64,000 nt of DNA from Bog-473 sp963753115 (GCA_963753115.1 CAVWBB010000003.1:1-64000), one strand, 5' to 3'; positions 52,479 to 61,846 are shown, counted from the first letter of the stretch. Notes: generated by a model from the sequence alone, not told the origin. Program-made: numbers and translations.

Positions 52479-53261
52479 TCAGTCGGGCAGCAGCCGGGCC
52501 GAGTCGGGCTCGAGGTGGACGGTGGCGTGGGAGATGGTCCGCAGCGCCGAGGCGGGGCACGCGGTCGTGATGGGGCCGGTGAGCGCGGCGGCGACCGGCT
52601 CTGCCTTGCGGGCCTCCGGGACGACGGCCAGGACACGGCCGGCCCGGAGCAAGGCGGGGATCGTCACGGTGATGGCGTGCGCCGGGACAGCGTCGAGGCC
52701 GGGGAAGTGGCCTTCGTTGACCTGCTGCAGGCGGCAGGCAGGCTCGAGCTCGACCACCTTGACGTCCAGCGGGTCGGCGAAGTCGGCCACCGGGGGGTCG
52801 TTGAAGGCCAGGTGCCCGTTCTCGCCCACCCCGAGGCAGCACAGGTCGAGCGGGTGCAGCCGCAGGAGCTCGCTGTAGCGAGAGCACTCCGCCTCGGCAT
52901 CGCCCAGGCCTTCGACGTAGTAGGCAGCCTTCGGGTGAGCGGGCTCCACAATGCGCTCTCGGATCCAGCGCTGGAAGCCTGCCGGATGGTCTGGGCCCAC
53001 CCCGACGTACTCGTCCATGTGGAAGACGACGGTGTCGGCCCAGGGCACCCCCTCGGTCTCGTGCACCAGGGCATGGACGAAAGCCAGCTGGGAGTTACCG
53101 GTGGCGAACATGGCGTGCGCGGTGCCCCGGGCTGCCACCGCTGCCTGCAGCACGCGGACCGCCTCGTCGGCCGCCGCGCGCGCCATGGTGGCCACGTCCG
53201 CGTGCACCTGCACGGTGGCGCCGTCGATGGTCCTGGTCCCGGCGTGCACGGCGTTCAGCAT
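52479..53261 (-). CDS. nagB: Glucosamine-6-phosphate deaminase-like sugar isomerase
   Basis: 260 residues. TVQVHADVATMARAAADEAV starts the fold; DEYVGVGPDHPAGFQRWI, GVGENGHLAFNDPP and ITVTIPALLRAG match NagB, which converts glucosamine-6-phosphate to fructose-6-phosphate and ammonia. ATG 53261 is divergent from the PLP dehydratase, 29 bp apart, so a common promoter region is likely. No nagA or chitobiose genes are near. Confidence 0.83.
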   Translation of the reverse strand: MLNAVHAGTRTIDGATVQVHADVATMARAAADEAVRVLQAAVAARGTAHAMFATGNSQLAFVHALVHETEGVPWADTVVFHMDEYVGVGPDHPAGFQRWIRERIVEPAHPKAAYYVEGLGDAEAECSRYSELLRLHPLDLCCLGVGENGHLAFNDPPVADFADPLDVKVVELEPACRLQQVNEGHFPGLDAVPAHAITVTIPALLRAGRVLAVVPEARKAEPVAAALTGPITTACPASALRTISHATVHLEPDSARLLPD

Positions 53262-53290
53262 GCCAGGCGCGCCTCGGCCAGACTGGACCG

Positions 53291-54250
53291 GTGCGCGACG
53301 TGGAGCTGCCCGGGCCTGGGCACCGGGAGGCGGCATGGGCAGCCGTGCGCCGCTTCCTCGCGGTGACGCCCGTGGTGGGCGTCCCCCAGCTCGGGACTTC
53401 GGTGTCGGTCAAGGTGGAGACCCTCCAGCCCACCGGGTCGTTCAAGGTGCGCGGCGGCCTGGCTGCCGTGTCGGCCACGCTCGAGCAGGACCCCGGGCGC
53501 GCCGTCGTGGCCTCGTCGGCGGGCAACCACGGGCTGGGCCTGGCCTTCGCGGCGTCCAAGCTCGGTGCCACCGTCACCGTCGTCGTGCCGACCGGCGCCT
53601 CGGCGGCCAAGGTGTCCGCCCTCCAGCAGTTCGACGTGCGGCTCGTGCTGCACGGCGAGGGCTACCGGGAGGCCGAGACGCACGCACTCGAGCTCGCGGC
53701 GAGCGAGGGGAGCCGCTACGTGTCGCCCTACAACGACCCCGACGTCATCGCGGGCCAGGCCACGCTCGCCCGTGAACTGATCGAACAGGTCCCCGACCTC
53801 GGCACCGTCGTGGTGCCCTGTGGCGGCGGGGGGCTGTTGGCGGGCGTCATCCTCGGCTTGGCGGGAACGGGTGTGCGGGTGATCGGAGTCGAGTCGGAGG
53901 CGTCACCCTCCATGAGCACGGCCCTGGCGGCGGGTGCCATCGTGCCGATCGAGGTCGAGCCGACCGTGGCCGACGGGCTGGCGGGCAACCTCGAACCCGG
54001 GGCGGTGACGGTCGGGGTCGCTCTGGCCCACGGGGTCGACGTCCTCACCGTGAGCGAGGCCGACATCCGCTCCGCCATGGCCTACTCGGCGTCAAAAGTG
54101 GGTCTCGTGCTGGAAGGCGCGGGTGCTGTCGGCGTGGCCGCGCTCCGGGCCGGCGTCGTGACCCCCGACACGGAGGGGAAGCAGACGATCGTGCTGTTGA
54201 CAGGGCGCAACGTGGCCCCGAAGCTGCTGTCGGAGGTGCTCCATTCCTGA
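53291..54250 (+). CDS. Threonine/serine dehydratase-type PLP enzyme
   Basis: 319 residues, fold type II. The PLP lysine is in PTGSFKVRGGL (about residue 53), SSAGNHGLGLA follows, and the phosphate-binding loop is CGGGGLLAG. The enzyme deaminates hydroxyamino acids or belongs to the related ornithine/diaminopropionate group. It is about 100 residues shorter than biosynthetic IlvA and has no regulatory ACT domain, so it is catabolic-type. GTG 53291. The next hydrolase overlaps its stop. Confidence 0.84.
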   Translation: MRDVELPGPGHREAAWAAVRRFLAVTPVVGVPQLGTSVSVKVETLQPTGSFKVRGGLAAVSATLEQDPGRAVVASSAGNHGLGLAFAASKLGATVTVVVPTGASAAKVSALQQFDVRLVLHGEGYREAETHALELAASEGSRYVSPYNDPDVIAGQATLARELIEQVPDLGTVVVPCGGGGLLAGVILGLAGTGVRVIGVESEASPSMSTALAAGAIVPIEVEPTVADGLAGNLEPGAVTVGVALAHGVDVLTVSEADIRSAMAYSASKVGLVLEGAGAVGVAALRAGVVTPDTEGKQTIVLLTGRNVAPKLLSEVLHS

Positions 54251-55062
54251 GGTCAGCGCCAACGGTGCCACACTCAATTATGAGGTCACCGGTGACGGCG
54301 AGCCCCTGCTGCTCATCGCCGGCTGTGGTCAGCCCGCCATCGCCTGGCACCTGTCACTCGTGCCGGCCCTCGTCGCCGCGGGCTACCGCGTCGCCACGTT
54401 CGACAACCGCGGGGTGGAGCCGTCGTCCTCGCCGCCCGCGCCCTACAGCGTGGACCTGATGGCATCCGACACCATCGCGTTGCTCGATCATCTCGGCTGG
54501 GACGAGCCGGTGCGCATCGCCGGCCATTCACTGGGCGGGTGGATCGCCGAGACGCTGGTGCTCGACCATCCGGCGCGGGTCCGGTCGGCCGCACTGATGG
54601 GGAGCGCCAACGCGCCGACGGCCTGGGAGGTCGCGATCACCACCGTGGAACGCGACCTGGCCCGCCTCGACCACGACCTGCCCCCGCTCTTCTACGCCAC
54701 CCAGACGCTGCGCTACCTGCCGATCGCCGACATCCAGGACAACGACGTCGTCAGCACATGGCTGTCGATGACGGGCGACCTTCCCGCGTGGCCCAACCCC
54801 GGACGACTCGGCCAGTATGAGGCCGCGCTCGCCTGGTCGACCGACCCGGCCCGCACGACGCGCTGGCCCGAGGTGCGCGTCCCGTGCCTCGTCCTGGCCT
54901 TCGAGCACGACGTGGATTCGCCGCCTCGCTACGCCCGCCTCGCCGCCGAGGCCATTCCCGGCTGTACCTACCGCGAGGTGTCCGGCTCAGGGCACATCGG
55001 CATCCTCACCCACGCCGACGAGGTGGCCGCCTCATCTGATCGAGTTCTTCGACCGGAACTAG
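54243..55062 (+). CDS. Alpha/beta hydrolase, frameshifted near 55030 and with no standard start codon
   Basis: About 272 residues. The domain starts VSANGATLNYEVTGDGEPLL, then LIAGCGQPAIAWHLSLVPAL, FDNRGVEPSS, nucleophile elbow IAGHSLGGWIA, and the His region SGSGHIGILTHADEVAA-HLIEFFDRN. One extra base near 55030 joins the last residues to the TAG at 55060-55062. The first in-frame start is ATT 54243, which overlaps the dehydratase stop; ATG, GTG or TTG are absent. It could be haloalkane dehalogenase- or lipase-like. Confidence 0.75.
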
Positions 55063-56706
55063 TCAGTGCCCGAAGCTCAGGTACTGGTGCACGGCGCCGA
55101 CACAGGCCGAACCTTCGCCGACGGCGCCCGCCACCCGCTTCGTGGAGCCAGAGCGCACATCGCCCACCGCGAACAGCCCGGGGTGGCTCGTCTCGAACGG
55201 CAACGGGAGCCGGTTCTGGGCGGCCCAGCGCTCGTCGAGGTCCTCGGGGCTCAGGGCGCGGTCCGTCAGGACGAAGCCGCGGCTGTCGAGCGCGGCGCAC
55301 CCGGAGATCCAGTCCGAGGACGGGTCGGCCCCGATGAAGGAGAAGAGACCCATGCAGGGGACCTCCGTCGTCCCGGCCGCGTCGGTGATCTCGACCGCGT
55401 TGAGGTCGTTGTCCCCGACGAGCTTGGTGATCTGTGCCTCCGTCCGCACGGTGATGCGTGGGTGGTTGTCGATGCGATCGGTGAGATAGCGCGACATGCT
55501 CTTCCCGAGATCGTCGGCGCGGATGACGATGGTCACCGAGGAGCAGGTATCGGAGAGGTACATCGCTGCCTGCCCGGCCGAGTTCCCACCGCCGACGACG
55601 ATCACCGGCGCGGTATCGCACTGGCGACGCTCTATCTCCGTGGCCGCGTAGTAGACGCTGGTGCCCTCGAACTCCTCGAGCCGATCGACGGGGAGACGCC
55701 GGTAGCGAGCACCGCTGGCCACAATGACGGCCCGCGCCGCCAACTCGGTTCCGTCGGAGAGCCCGAGGATCAAGTGACCGGCTTCCTCGCGCAGGGAGGT
55801 GGCCTCACACGGCGCGGTGAGGGAGGCCCCGAACTTCTCGGCCTGGATCATGGCCCGCCGGGTCAGATCGCCACCGGAGATCCCGGTGGGGAACCCGAGG
55901 TAGTTCTCGATCCGTGAGCTCGACCCCGCCTGGCCACCGACGGCGAACTTCTCGAGGCCGAGCGTGCGCAGTCCCTCCGAGGCGCCGTAGACGGAGGCCG
56001 CCAGGCCGGCGGGTCCGCCACCCACGACGACCAGGTCGAAGCAACGATCGGGCAGGCTCTGCACCGTGAGGCCGAGGTACTCGGCGAGCGAGCCAGGGGT
56101 GGGGCGCCGCAGGACCGATCCCGAGGTGATGACGACGGGCAGCTCGTCGGGATCGATGCCGAATTGCTCCAGGAGGGTATCCACGGCGGGATCGCTGTCA
56201 GGGTCGAGCCACTCGTAGGGGATGCCGCAGCGGGACACGAACTCGCGCAGCTGCAGGCAGTCCGGACAGAAGCGGGATCCGATGATCCGGGTCGAGGCCG
56301 ACGCGCCACTCAGGAGCACCGCACGCCGGGCCATGAGGGCGACCAGGATCGTGTCACCGAGCCCGGGGTCGGTGGCGATGAGCCGGCGCAGCGAGTCCCG
56401 CGGGACGACGATCACCTCACCGGGTTCCACCGCGCGGGCGGAGACGAAGACCCGCATGCCGGTGAGCAGGTTGAGCTCCCCGATGAACTTGCCCGGCCCG
56501 TGCTCCGCGACGACCCGCTCCTCGGTCCCGTCGTGGCTGACGATCTCGATCGTCCCCGACACCACGACATTGAAGTCGTACGTCACGTCCCCCTCGCGGA
56601 ACAGGTACTCCCCAGCGGCGATCGGTCGCCGAGTCCCCAGCCCGTCCAGGACCGCCAGGTCGGCGTCGGTCAGCGTCGGAAATGCTGTGTCGAAATCATC
56701 GGCCAT
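55063..56706 (-). CDS. cNMP-binding, glutaredoxin-like and thioredoxin-reductase-like fusion protein
   Basis: 547 residues. Domain order: cyclic-nucleotide-binding fold (about 1-130; GPGKFIGELNLLTGM), a glutaredoxin-like domain with SRFCPDCLQLREFV (about 140-215), and an FAD/NAD thioredoxin-reductase fold (VVVGGGPAGLAASVYGASEG, ENYLGFPTGISG, VIVVGGGNSAGQAAMYLS, LFAVGDVRSGS). The usual CATC redox centre is replaced by YAATE, so electrons may pass to the Grx-like domain or none at all. It abuts the hydrolase stop with zero bp between. It may link cAMP-like signals to redox control. Confidence 0.87.
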   Translation of the reverse strand: MADDFDTAFPTLTDADLAVLDGLGTRRPIAAGEYLFREGDVTYDFNVVVSGTIEIVSHDGTEERVVAEHGPGKFIGELNLLTGMRVFVSARAVEPGEVIVVPRDSLRRLIATDPGLGDTILVALMARRAVLLSGASASTRIIGSRFCPDCLQLREFVSRCGIPYEWLDPDSDPAVDTLLEQFGIDPDELPVVITSGSVLRRPTPGSLAEYLGLTVQSLPDRCFDLVVVGGGPAGLAASVYGASEGLRTLGLEKFAVGGQAGSSSRIENYLGFPTGISGGDLTRRAMIQAEKFGASLTAPCEATSLREEAGHLILGLSDGTELAARAVIVASGARYRRLPVDRLEEFEGTSVYYAATEIERRQCDTAPVIVVGGGNSAGQAAMYLSDTCSSVTIVIRADDLGKSMSRYLTDRIDNHPRITVRTEAQITKLVGDNDLNAVEITDAAGTTEVPCMGLFSFIGADPSSDWISGCAALDSRGFVLTDRALSPEDLDERWAAQNRLPLPFETSHPGLFAVGDVRSGSTKRVAGAVGEGSACVGAVHQYLSFGH

Positions 56707-56759
56707 CGTCGGGTCTCCTCAAGGGCTGTGCCGGCAGGACGGCGCGCGTCGATCGCGCG

Positions 56760-56897
56760 TTATTCGGGGTCCGGTCGGGGGCCCGACCAGTCGGAGTGGG
56801 GGTCGGAGGCAGGAAACGAGTCCTCTTCCTGCTCGTCGAGGTAATCGTCGCGGTCCGTCTCGACCTCGTCCGACTCGTCCTGCGGTGTCGCACTCAC
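56760..56897 (-). CDS. 45-residue acidic small protein
   Basis: GTG 56897 opens a 45-residue frame whose product is strongly acidic (DESDEVETDRDDYLDEQEED) and ends in SFPASDPHSDWSGP and a Pro-rich tail. The SFPASDP motif is shared by a family of short actinobacterial proteins of unknown role, so I accept it despite its length. It precedes the cNMP/Grx/TrxR gene on the same strand (stop 53 bp before that start), so it could be its first cistron. Confidence 0.6.
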   Translation of the reverse strand: MSATPQDESDEVETDRDDYLDEQEEDSFPASDPHSDWSGPRPDPE

Positions 56898-56976
56898 GCC
56901 GTTGCGCCCTCTCCATCGAAAGTGTCAGATCCGGCAAAAAGGACTACACCCTGGGAATTGGCCGCGCAAGGGGAGC

Positions 56977-57297
56977 TCACGACGGCAGACCCTGCGTCTT
57001 CCAGTCGATCGTGACCGCTGCCGCCTCGTCGGCGTGCTCCTGCAACCACCGGCGGGCATAGGGGCACATCGGCACCACGGTGAGGCCGTTGGCCGCGGCA
57101 CGTGCCAGCGCGGCTCGGACCAGGCGACCGCCGATCCCGTGGCCGCTCCACTCGTCGGGGACGCCGGTATGGACCAGCACCATCCGGTCGCCGTCGATGA
57201 CATAGATGAGCTCGGCCTCCGTGCCGCCTTCCCGGAGCAGGAAGCGGCTGTCGTGGGTGTCGTCGACAACCGGGGCGTCGTCGGCGGGGATCGTCAT
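56977..57297 (-). CDS. GCN5-related N-acetyltransferase, short YjdJ-like form
   Basis: 106 residues. RFLLREGGTEAELIYVIDGD, then GVPDEWSGHGIGGRLVRAAL (acetyl-CoA loop) and VVPMCPYARRWLQEH match the short acetyltransferases of the Gcn5-related type-2 family. It is in front of the acidic small protein on the same strand, with 79 bp between. The substrate is probably a small peptide or antibiotic-like amine, but unknown. Confidence 0.8.
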   Translation of the reverse strand: MTIPADDAPVVDDTHDSRFLLREGGTEAELIYVIDGDRMVLVHTGVPDEWSGHGIGGRLVRAALARAAANGLTVVPMCPYARRWLQEHADEAAAVTIDWKTQGLPS

Positions 57298-57363
57298 GGG
57301 CTGTTGCCTCCCGGTCGGTGCGGTCGTGCGTGGCTGCCACCCTAAGGGTGTACAACGGAGATC

Positions 57364-58311
57364 GTGAGTGGACCCGTCGCCACCGATGACGTGCCGCCGC
57401 TGCCTGAAGCCCCGATCGCTGCCCCGACCGGCGTTCAGGCCAACGTCCCGGTGGTCGAGATCGCCCCGGGCCGCCTCACCCAGGTGGGTTCGCTGCCGGT
57501 GCGCCGGGTGCTGCCCCAGCGCCCGCGGCGCAGCGTTGGACCCTGGTGCTTCGTCGATCACGCCGGTCCTGTGTCCGTCGAACCGGGCGTGGCGTTCGGC
57601 ATCGGGCCCCATCCCCATATGGGCCTCCAGACCGTGACGTGGCTGGTGGCGGGCGAGCTCCTGCATCTCGACAGCCTGGGCTCCGAGCAGCTCATCCGCC
57701 CCGGCCAGCTCAACCTCATGACGGCCGGCCACGGCGTGTCCCATGCCGAGGAGGACCCCGCTCGGGCCGAGCAGGTGCACGCCGTGCAGCTCTGGGTGGC
57801 CCAGCCGGCCGCCACCCGTGACGGGGCAGCGGCCTTCGAGCACCATGCCGACCTGCCGCGCCTGGAGCTCGACCACGCCGAGGTGACCGTCCTGGTGGGT
57901 GAGGTGGCGGGCGTCGCCTCACCGGCGCGGCGCGACACCGATCACATGGGCGTGGAGCTCAACGTGCGTGCGCCTGGCACCGCGGTGCCGCTGCGTCCCG
58001 ACTACGAGCATGCGCTGGTCGTCCTCAGTGGCCGTGTCTCGGTGGACGGCACGGTGGTGGAGCCCGGTGTGCTGGCGTACCTCGGGCTCGGCCGGGAGGA
58101 GTGCCGGTTCGAGGTGGTGGCGCCGGCGCGCGCCCTGCTCTTGGGCGGCGTGCCCTTCCCCGAGCGTCTGCTCATGTGGTGGAACTTCGTCGGGCGTCGC
58201 CGCGAGGAGGTCTCCGAGGCCCGGCGGCAATGGGCAGAGGACGACGGCCGTTTCGGCCGTGTGCGGTCGTCGCTCAGCCGGATCGAGGTCGGCAAGCCCC
58301 CGTGGGAGTGA
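57364..58311 (+). CDS. Pirin-family cupin protein
   Basis: 315 residues with two cupin folds. FGIGPHPHMGLQTVTWLVAG gives the iron-binding His pair of pirin's N-terminal cupin, and MTAGHGVSHAEEDP the further His/Glu ligands. Pirins are iron-binding and include quercetinase-like dioxygenases and transcription co-regulators. It is divergent from the acetyltransferase by 66 bp. Start GTG 57364 is provisional. Confidence 0.82.
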   Translation: MSGPVATDDVPPLPEAPIAAPTGVQANVPVVEIAPGRLTQVGSLPVRRVLPQRPRRSVGPWCFVDHAGPVSVEPGVAFGIGPHPHMGLQTVTWLVAGELLHLDSLGSEQLIRPGQLNLMTAGHGVSHAEEDPARAEQVHAVQLWVAQPAATRDGAAAFEHHADLPRLELDHAEVTVLVGEVAGVASPARRDTDHMGVELNVRAPGTAVPLRPDYEHALVVLSGRVSVDGTVVEPGVLAYLGLGREECRFEVVAPARALLLGGVPFPERLLMWWNFVGRRREEVSEARRQWAEDDGRFGRVRSSLSRIEVGKPPWE

Positions 58312-58358
58312 CGGCCGCCCCTGGTGGCCGCCCCTTGACGGCCGCCCTTGCGTGCGAG

Positions 58359-59462
58359 CTACCACTCCCCCCAGCCGGGAGGGCTCACCGTGCCGGTCAC
58401 GCCGCGGGGGTCGACCGGCATCCGGGTGGCGCCCGCCTCGTAGACGGCGAAGCAGAGCCGGAGGACGTCGGTCGCCTGGGCCCCGGTCATCGCGGCTGCG
58501 GTGCCGTGCACCAGGGAGTCGATGAAATGCTGGGACGACCGTGCGAACCCGGCGCCCCAGTCGGCGTCGAGGTCGGTGAACTCCGTCGTCTTGATCTCCT
58601 GCGCCGTGCCGGTGAAGAGCATGACAGGCGCCAGGTCGAGCATCTCGCCCGTGGCCCGGGTCACCCAGAGCTGGCCCTCGTCGCCGGTGATCTCGAAGAA
58701 CTCGTCGGCGCCGTAGTACGAGGAGCGCATGTAGAAGTTCGGCGAGTACTGGACCTCCATGGTGCCGAGCACGTCGGGGTCCTCGTACTCGAAGAGGACG
58801 GCGCAGGGCTCGAAGAAGAGGTCGCGCCGGCGCACCACGGCCTGCACGGAGGTGATGTCCATGTCGAGCAGCCACAGCGCCATGGCGTACTTGTGCACCA
58901 TGTCGTCGAAGAGGTGCCCGCCCGGACTCCGCTTGTCGAGGCGCCAGCCGTAGCCCTCGGGGCGCAGCGAGGCCTGGAAGGCGGAGTCGGTCTGCCCCAC
59001 CAGCGTGCGGATGCGCAACGACGTCGGCTTGCCGATGGCGCCTTCGGCGACGAGGCGCTTCGCCAGCTCGAGCGGTGGGTAGTGCACGAAGCACTCGCTG
59101 ATGCGCAGCGTCCGCCCTACCCGGTCCGCGACCGCCTGCATCTCGAGGGCATCCTCGACGGAGTTGGCCACCGGCTTCTGCACCGACACGTGCTTGCCGG
59201 CCTCGAGGGCGGCGATCACGTGGTCGTGGTGCAGGTGGGTCGGCGTCAGGATCTCCACTGCGTCAATGGACTCGTCCGCCAGCATGTCGGTCAGATCGGC
59301 AAAGTAGGACTCGGCGCCCCACTCCTTGGCAGCCAGGCGGCCGATCTCCTCGTCGGTGTCGCACACGGCCACAATGTCGCAGCGGGGATCCTCCAGGTAC
59401 CCCCGGACGTTCATGACCGCGATGTTGCCGGCGCCCAGCACGCCAAGCCGGACCTTGTCCAT
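58359..59462 (-). CDS. Gfo/Idh/MocA-family oxidoreductase
   Basis: 367 residues. NAD-binding start (RLGVLGAGNIAVMNVRGYL), EILTPTHLHHDHVIAALEAG, VQKPVANSVEDALEMQ (the Lys-Pro motif) and GGHLFDDMVHKYAM, the C-terminal dimer sheet. These dehydrogenases act on sugars, inositols, or scyllo-inositol. Start ATG 59462 follows GGGAGGG. It lies upstream of nothing related; sugar catabolism could be served but no transporter is near. Confidence 0.84.
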   Translation of the reverse strand: MDKVRLGVLGAGNIAVMNVRGYLEDPRCDIVAVCDTDEEIGRLAAKEWGAESYFADLTDMLADESIDAVEILTPTHLHHDHVIAALEAGKHVSVQKPVANSVEDALEMQAVADRVGRTLRISECFVHYPPLELAKRLVAEGAIGKPTSLRIRTLVGQTDSAFQASLRPEGYGWRLDKRSPGGHLFDDMVHKYAMALWLLDMDITSVQAVVRRRDLFFEPCAVLFEYEDPDVLGTMEVQYSPNFYMRSSYYGADEFFEITGDEGQLWVTRATGEMLDLAPVMLFTGTAQEIKTTEFTDLDADWGAGFARSSQHFIDSLVHGTAAAMTGAQATDVLRLCFAVYEAGATRMPVDPRGVTGTVSPPGWGEW

Positions 59463-59491
59463 GAGACCCTCCCTTGGGCGGACGACGCCGC

Positions 59492-60733
59492 CTACGCGTC
59501 GGTCCCGAATGCGCCCGCGTCCCGGGCGGTGGAGATCTGATTGTCGTCATATCCCAGCACCGAGCGCAAGACCGCCTCGGTGTGCTGCCCCACCGTGGGG
59601 GCCTTGGCGGGGGGTGGCAGCTCCTCGCCGACGAAGTGCAGCGGTGTGAAGAGTTGGTCCGCCCCCACCTCCGATGCCGGCAGGAGCGGGAAGCGGTCCG
59701 CGAACTGGGGGTCGTCGAGCAGTGTCTTCGGCGAGTTCACGGGCGCGATGGGCGTGTTGACCCGGCCGCCGAACTCGAGCCACTCCTGGGCCGTCTTGGT
59801 GCGGAAGATGTCGCGCAACTCGTGCTGGAGTTCGCGGTTGCCCCGGGCGTGGTCGGCGTACTTGGACCCGGGCCACCGCTCGAAGAGGTCCATCCGGTCG
59901 ACGGCCTCGCAGAAGTTCTTCCAGAAGGCCTGTTCGGACGCCATGAAGAGGACGTAGCGACCGTCGGCGGCCTCGTAGACCTGGTAGCGCACGCCCTCGA
60001 CCATCCCCGCCGTGCCCGGTGCCCGGCGCTCGTAATTGTCGGACTTGTTCCCGGTCACCTCGGACTGGGGGCGCTCATAGGCGCGGAAGCTCTCGGAGCG
60101 GTACCAGTCCATGGCCGCCGCGGCGTCGGACTGGGCGAGGTCGATGAAGGAACTCTCGCCGGTGGCGCGGGAGCGGATGACCGCGGCCAGAATGCCGAGG
60201 GCGCCGAAGAGCGGGCCTGCGTTGATGCCGATGGAGACGTGCTCGGGGATGTACGAGAAGCCCTCGTCGTCGGTGGCGACGTTGACGATGCCGGCCCAGG
60301 TGTCGTAGGCGACGCCGTGGCTCGGGTAGTCCCGGTAGGGCCCGGTCATGCCGTAGCCCGAGATGCTGCAAAAGACGATCTTGGGATTGAGCAGCCGCAG
60401 GTCGTCGTACCCGACACCGCGCCGAGCCAGCGCACCCGGCCGCATGGCCTCCACCACGACGTCGGCGCCCGAAGCCAGTTCCTTCAAGATGGCGACGCCG
60501 GCGTCGGTGCGCAGGTCGAGCACGAGAGAGCGCTTGCCGCGGTTGAGGTGCAGGTGCATCAGCGAGGTGCCCTCCACAATGGGCCACGTCATTTCGCGGA
60601 TGTAATCGCCGGCGGGCGGCTCGACCTTGATGACGTCTGCGCCCAGGTCCACCAGGGCCGTGGTGATGGCGGCCGGCCCCAATGCCGAGCACTCGATGAT
60701 CCTCAATCCGTGCAGGGGTGGCGTCGTCGCCAT
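59492..60733 (-). CDS. CaiB/BaiF-family (type III) CoA-transferase
   Basis: 413 residues. GLRIIECSALGPAAITTALV, DVIKVEPPAGDYIREMTW, LNRGKRSLVLDLRTDAG, VEAMRPGALARRGVGYDDLR and CSISGYGMTGPYRDYPSHG are the family's characteristic series. These enzymes transfer CoA between carboxylic acids in degradation routes for aromatic, bile or carnitine-type substrates. It lies 29 bp from the Gfo/Idh start on the same strand, so the pair may be co-transcribed with it first. The substrate is unknown. Confidence 0.86.
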   Translation of the reverse strand: MATTPPLHGLRIIECSALGPAAITTALVDLGADVIKVEPPAGDYIREMTWPIVEGTSLMHLHLNRGKRSLVLDLRTDAGVAILKELASGADVVVEAMRPGALARRGVGYDDLRLLNPKIVFCSISGYGMTGPYRDYPSHGVAYDTWAGIVNVATDDEGFSYIPEHVSIGINAGPLFGALGILAAVIRSRATGESSFIDLAQSDAAAAMDWYRSESFRAYERPQSEVTGNKSDNYERRAPGTAGMVEGVRYQVYEAADGRYVLFMASEQAFWKNFCEAVDRMDLFERWPGSKYADHARGNRELQHELRDIFRTKTAQEWLEFGGRVNTPIAPVNSPKTLLDDPQFADRFPLLPASEVGADQLFTPLHFVGEELPPPAKAPTVGQHTEAVLRSVLGYDDNQISTARDAGAFGTDA

Positions 60734-60814
60734 CGGAACTCCTCTCGTCGCAGGCCGGATCGTAGCGGCCGCCGCCGTCGGCACCTGGAGCCGGCGCGTG
60801 GCCATACTGGGGCG

Positions 60815-61846
60815 ATGGAAACGGAGGCCCTCGATGACGCGCTGATGGTCTTCGCGGCCACCGCGCCCAACTACGGCTCGATGGGCCTGGCCAACCACGG
60901 GCCGATGGTCGCCGAGGCCCTGGCCCACCTGGGGCGCCACGATGCCATCGCCGACTGGGTGGCCCGGTACCGTACGCGCCTCGACGATGCCCCGCTCCCG
61001 GCCCGACCGTTGACGGAGGCGGACTGGCCCGCCGCGCTCGGGCAGGAGGGTCGCTTCCCCGAATGGCTCGCACTCTTCGAGCGCGAGATCGCCGACCGGC
61101 CGCCGTCCGCCGTGGTGGGGGAGTGGGCGCCGCGGCTGCTTCCCGGCTCGGTGGGTGCGGCCACCCACGGGCTCATCCGCACCGGGCACGCGCTGCGCGC
61201 GCTGGCCGCGGCCGACACGCCACCGCGGCGTCTGGAGGTGGCGAACGGCCTGGCGTTCTGGGCCTCGAGCTACGAGGAGCTGCCGGGACCGCCGCTGCTC
61301 ATCGGGCACGAGAGCGTCGCTCAGGCGCTGGCGGACCTCCCGTATCTCCCGGAGGAGTCGCCGCGCCCGGCGCTCATCAGCGACCGGGTGGCGGCCGTGG
61401 CCGACATCGCCGACGAGTTCGAGCAAGCGGTGGCGTCGCTCGGATGGACGGGTGGCGCGGTGGACCTGCTCGACCAGCTTGCCGTGGGCGGGTCACTGGC
61501 CTACCTGCGCAACGCCGACGAAGGCGGGGCGATCGGCCTGCTGCACGCGGTGACGTCGCCCCTGGCCTGCGAGCTGGTGCTGCCCTGGCTGGCGCCGGAG
61601 GATCGGGACGCCGCCCTGGGCTACGTCTGGCAGGCGGCGGCGGCATTGCACGTTGCCTACGGCGACGACCGGGTCACGCCGGCACCCACGGAGGCGCCTC
61701 CGTCTGCCGACGCCCTGGTGGATGCGGCTCTGGACTCGGGCGACGAGCACGCCATCAAGCTGACCGAGGCCGCCTTGCGCAGCTTCGGCCGCACCGGGCA
61801 GGCGTCACTCCTCCTGGCTGCGGGCGACGCCTCCGACCGTCTCTGA
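60815..61846 (+). CDS. Questin-oxidase-like (AflY/DUF4243) protein
   Basis: 343 residues. The start (FAATAPNYGSMGLANHGPMV), TLLPGSVGAATHGLIRTGHA-like core and DLLDQLAVGGSLAYL with multiple His resemble the questin oxidase/AflY family, which cleaves anthraquinone or emodin-like rings in fungi by Baeyer-Villiger-type chemistry. In bacteria the role is largely unknown. It diverges from the CoA-transferase by 81 bp. Function should be treated as family-level only. Confidence 0.7.
   Translation: METEALDDALMVFAATAPNYGSMGLANHGPMVAEALAHLGRHDAIADWVARYRTRLDDAPLPARPLTEADWPAALGQEGRFPEWLALFEREIADRPPSAVVGEWAPRLLPGSVGAATHGLIRTGHALRALAAADTPPRRLEVANGLAFWASSYEELPGPPLLIGHESVAQALADLPYLPEESPRPALISDRVAAVADIADEFEQAVASLGWTGGAVDLLDQLAVGGSLAYLRNADEGGAIGLLHAVTSPLACELVLPWLAPEDRDAALGYVWQAAAALHVAYGDDRVTPAPTEAPPSADALVDAALDSGDEHAIKLTEAALRSFGRTGQASLLLAAGDASDRL

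Noticed and set aside
58312..58358. Repeated GACGGCCGCCC units between pirin and Gfo/Idh genes
   Set aside because: Only three short imperfect units in a GC-rich gap; no stem or operator symmetry strong enough to report.
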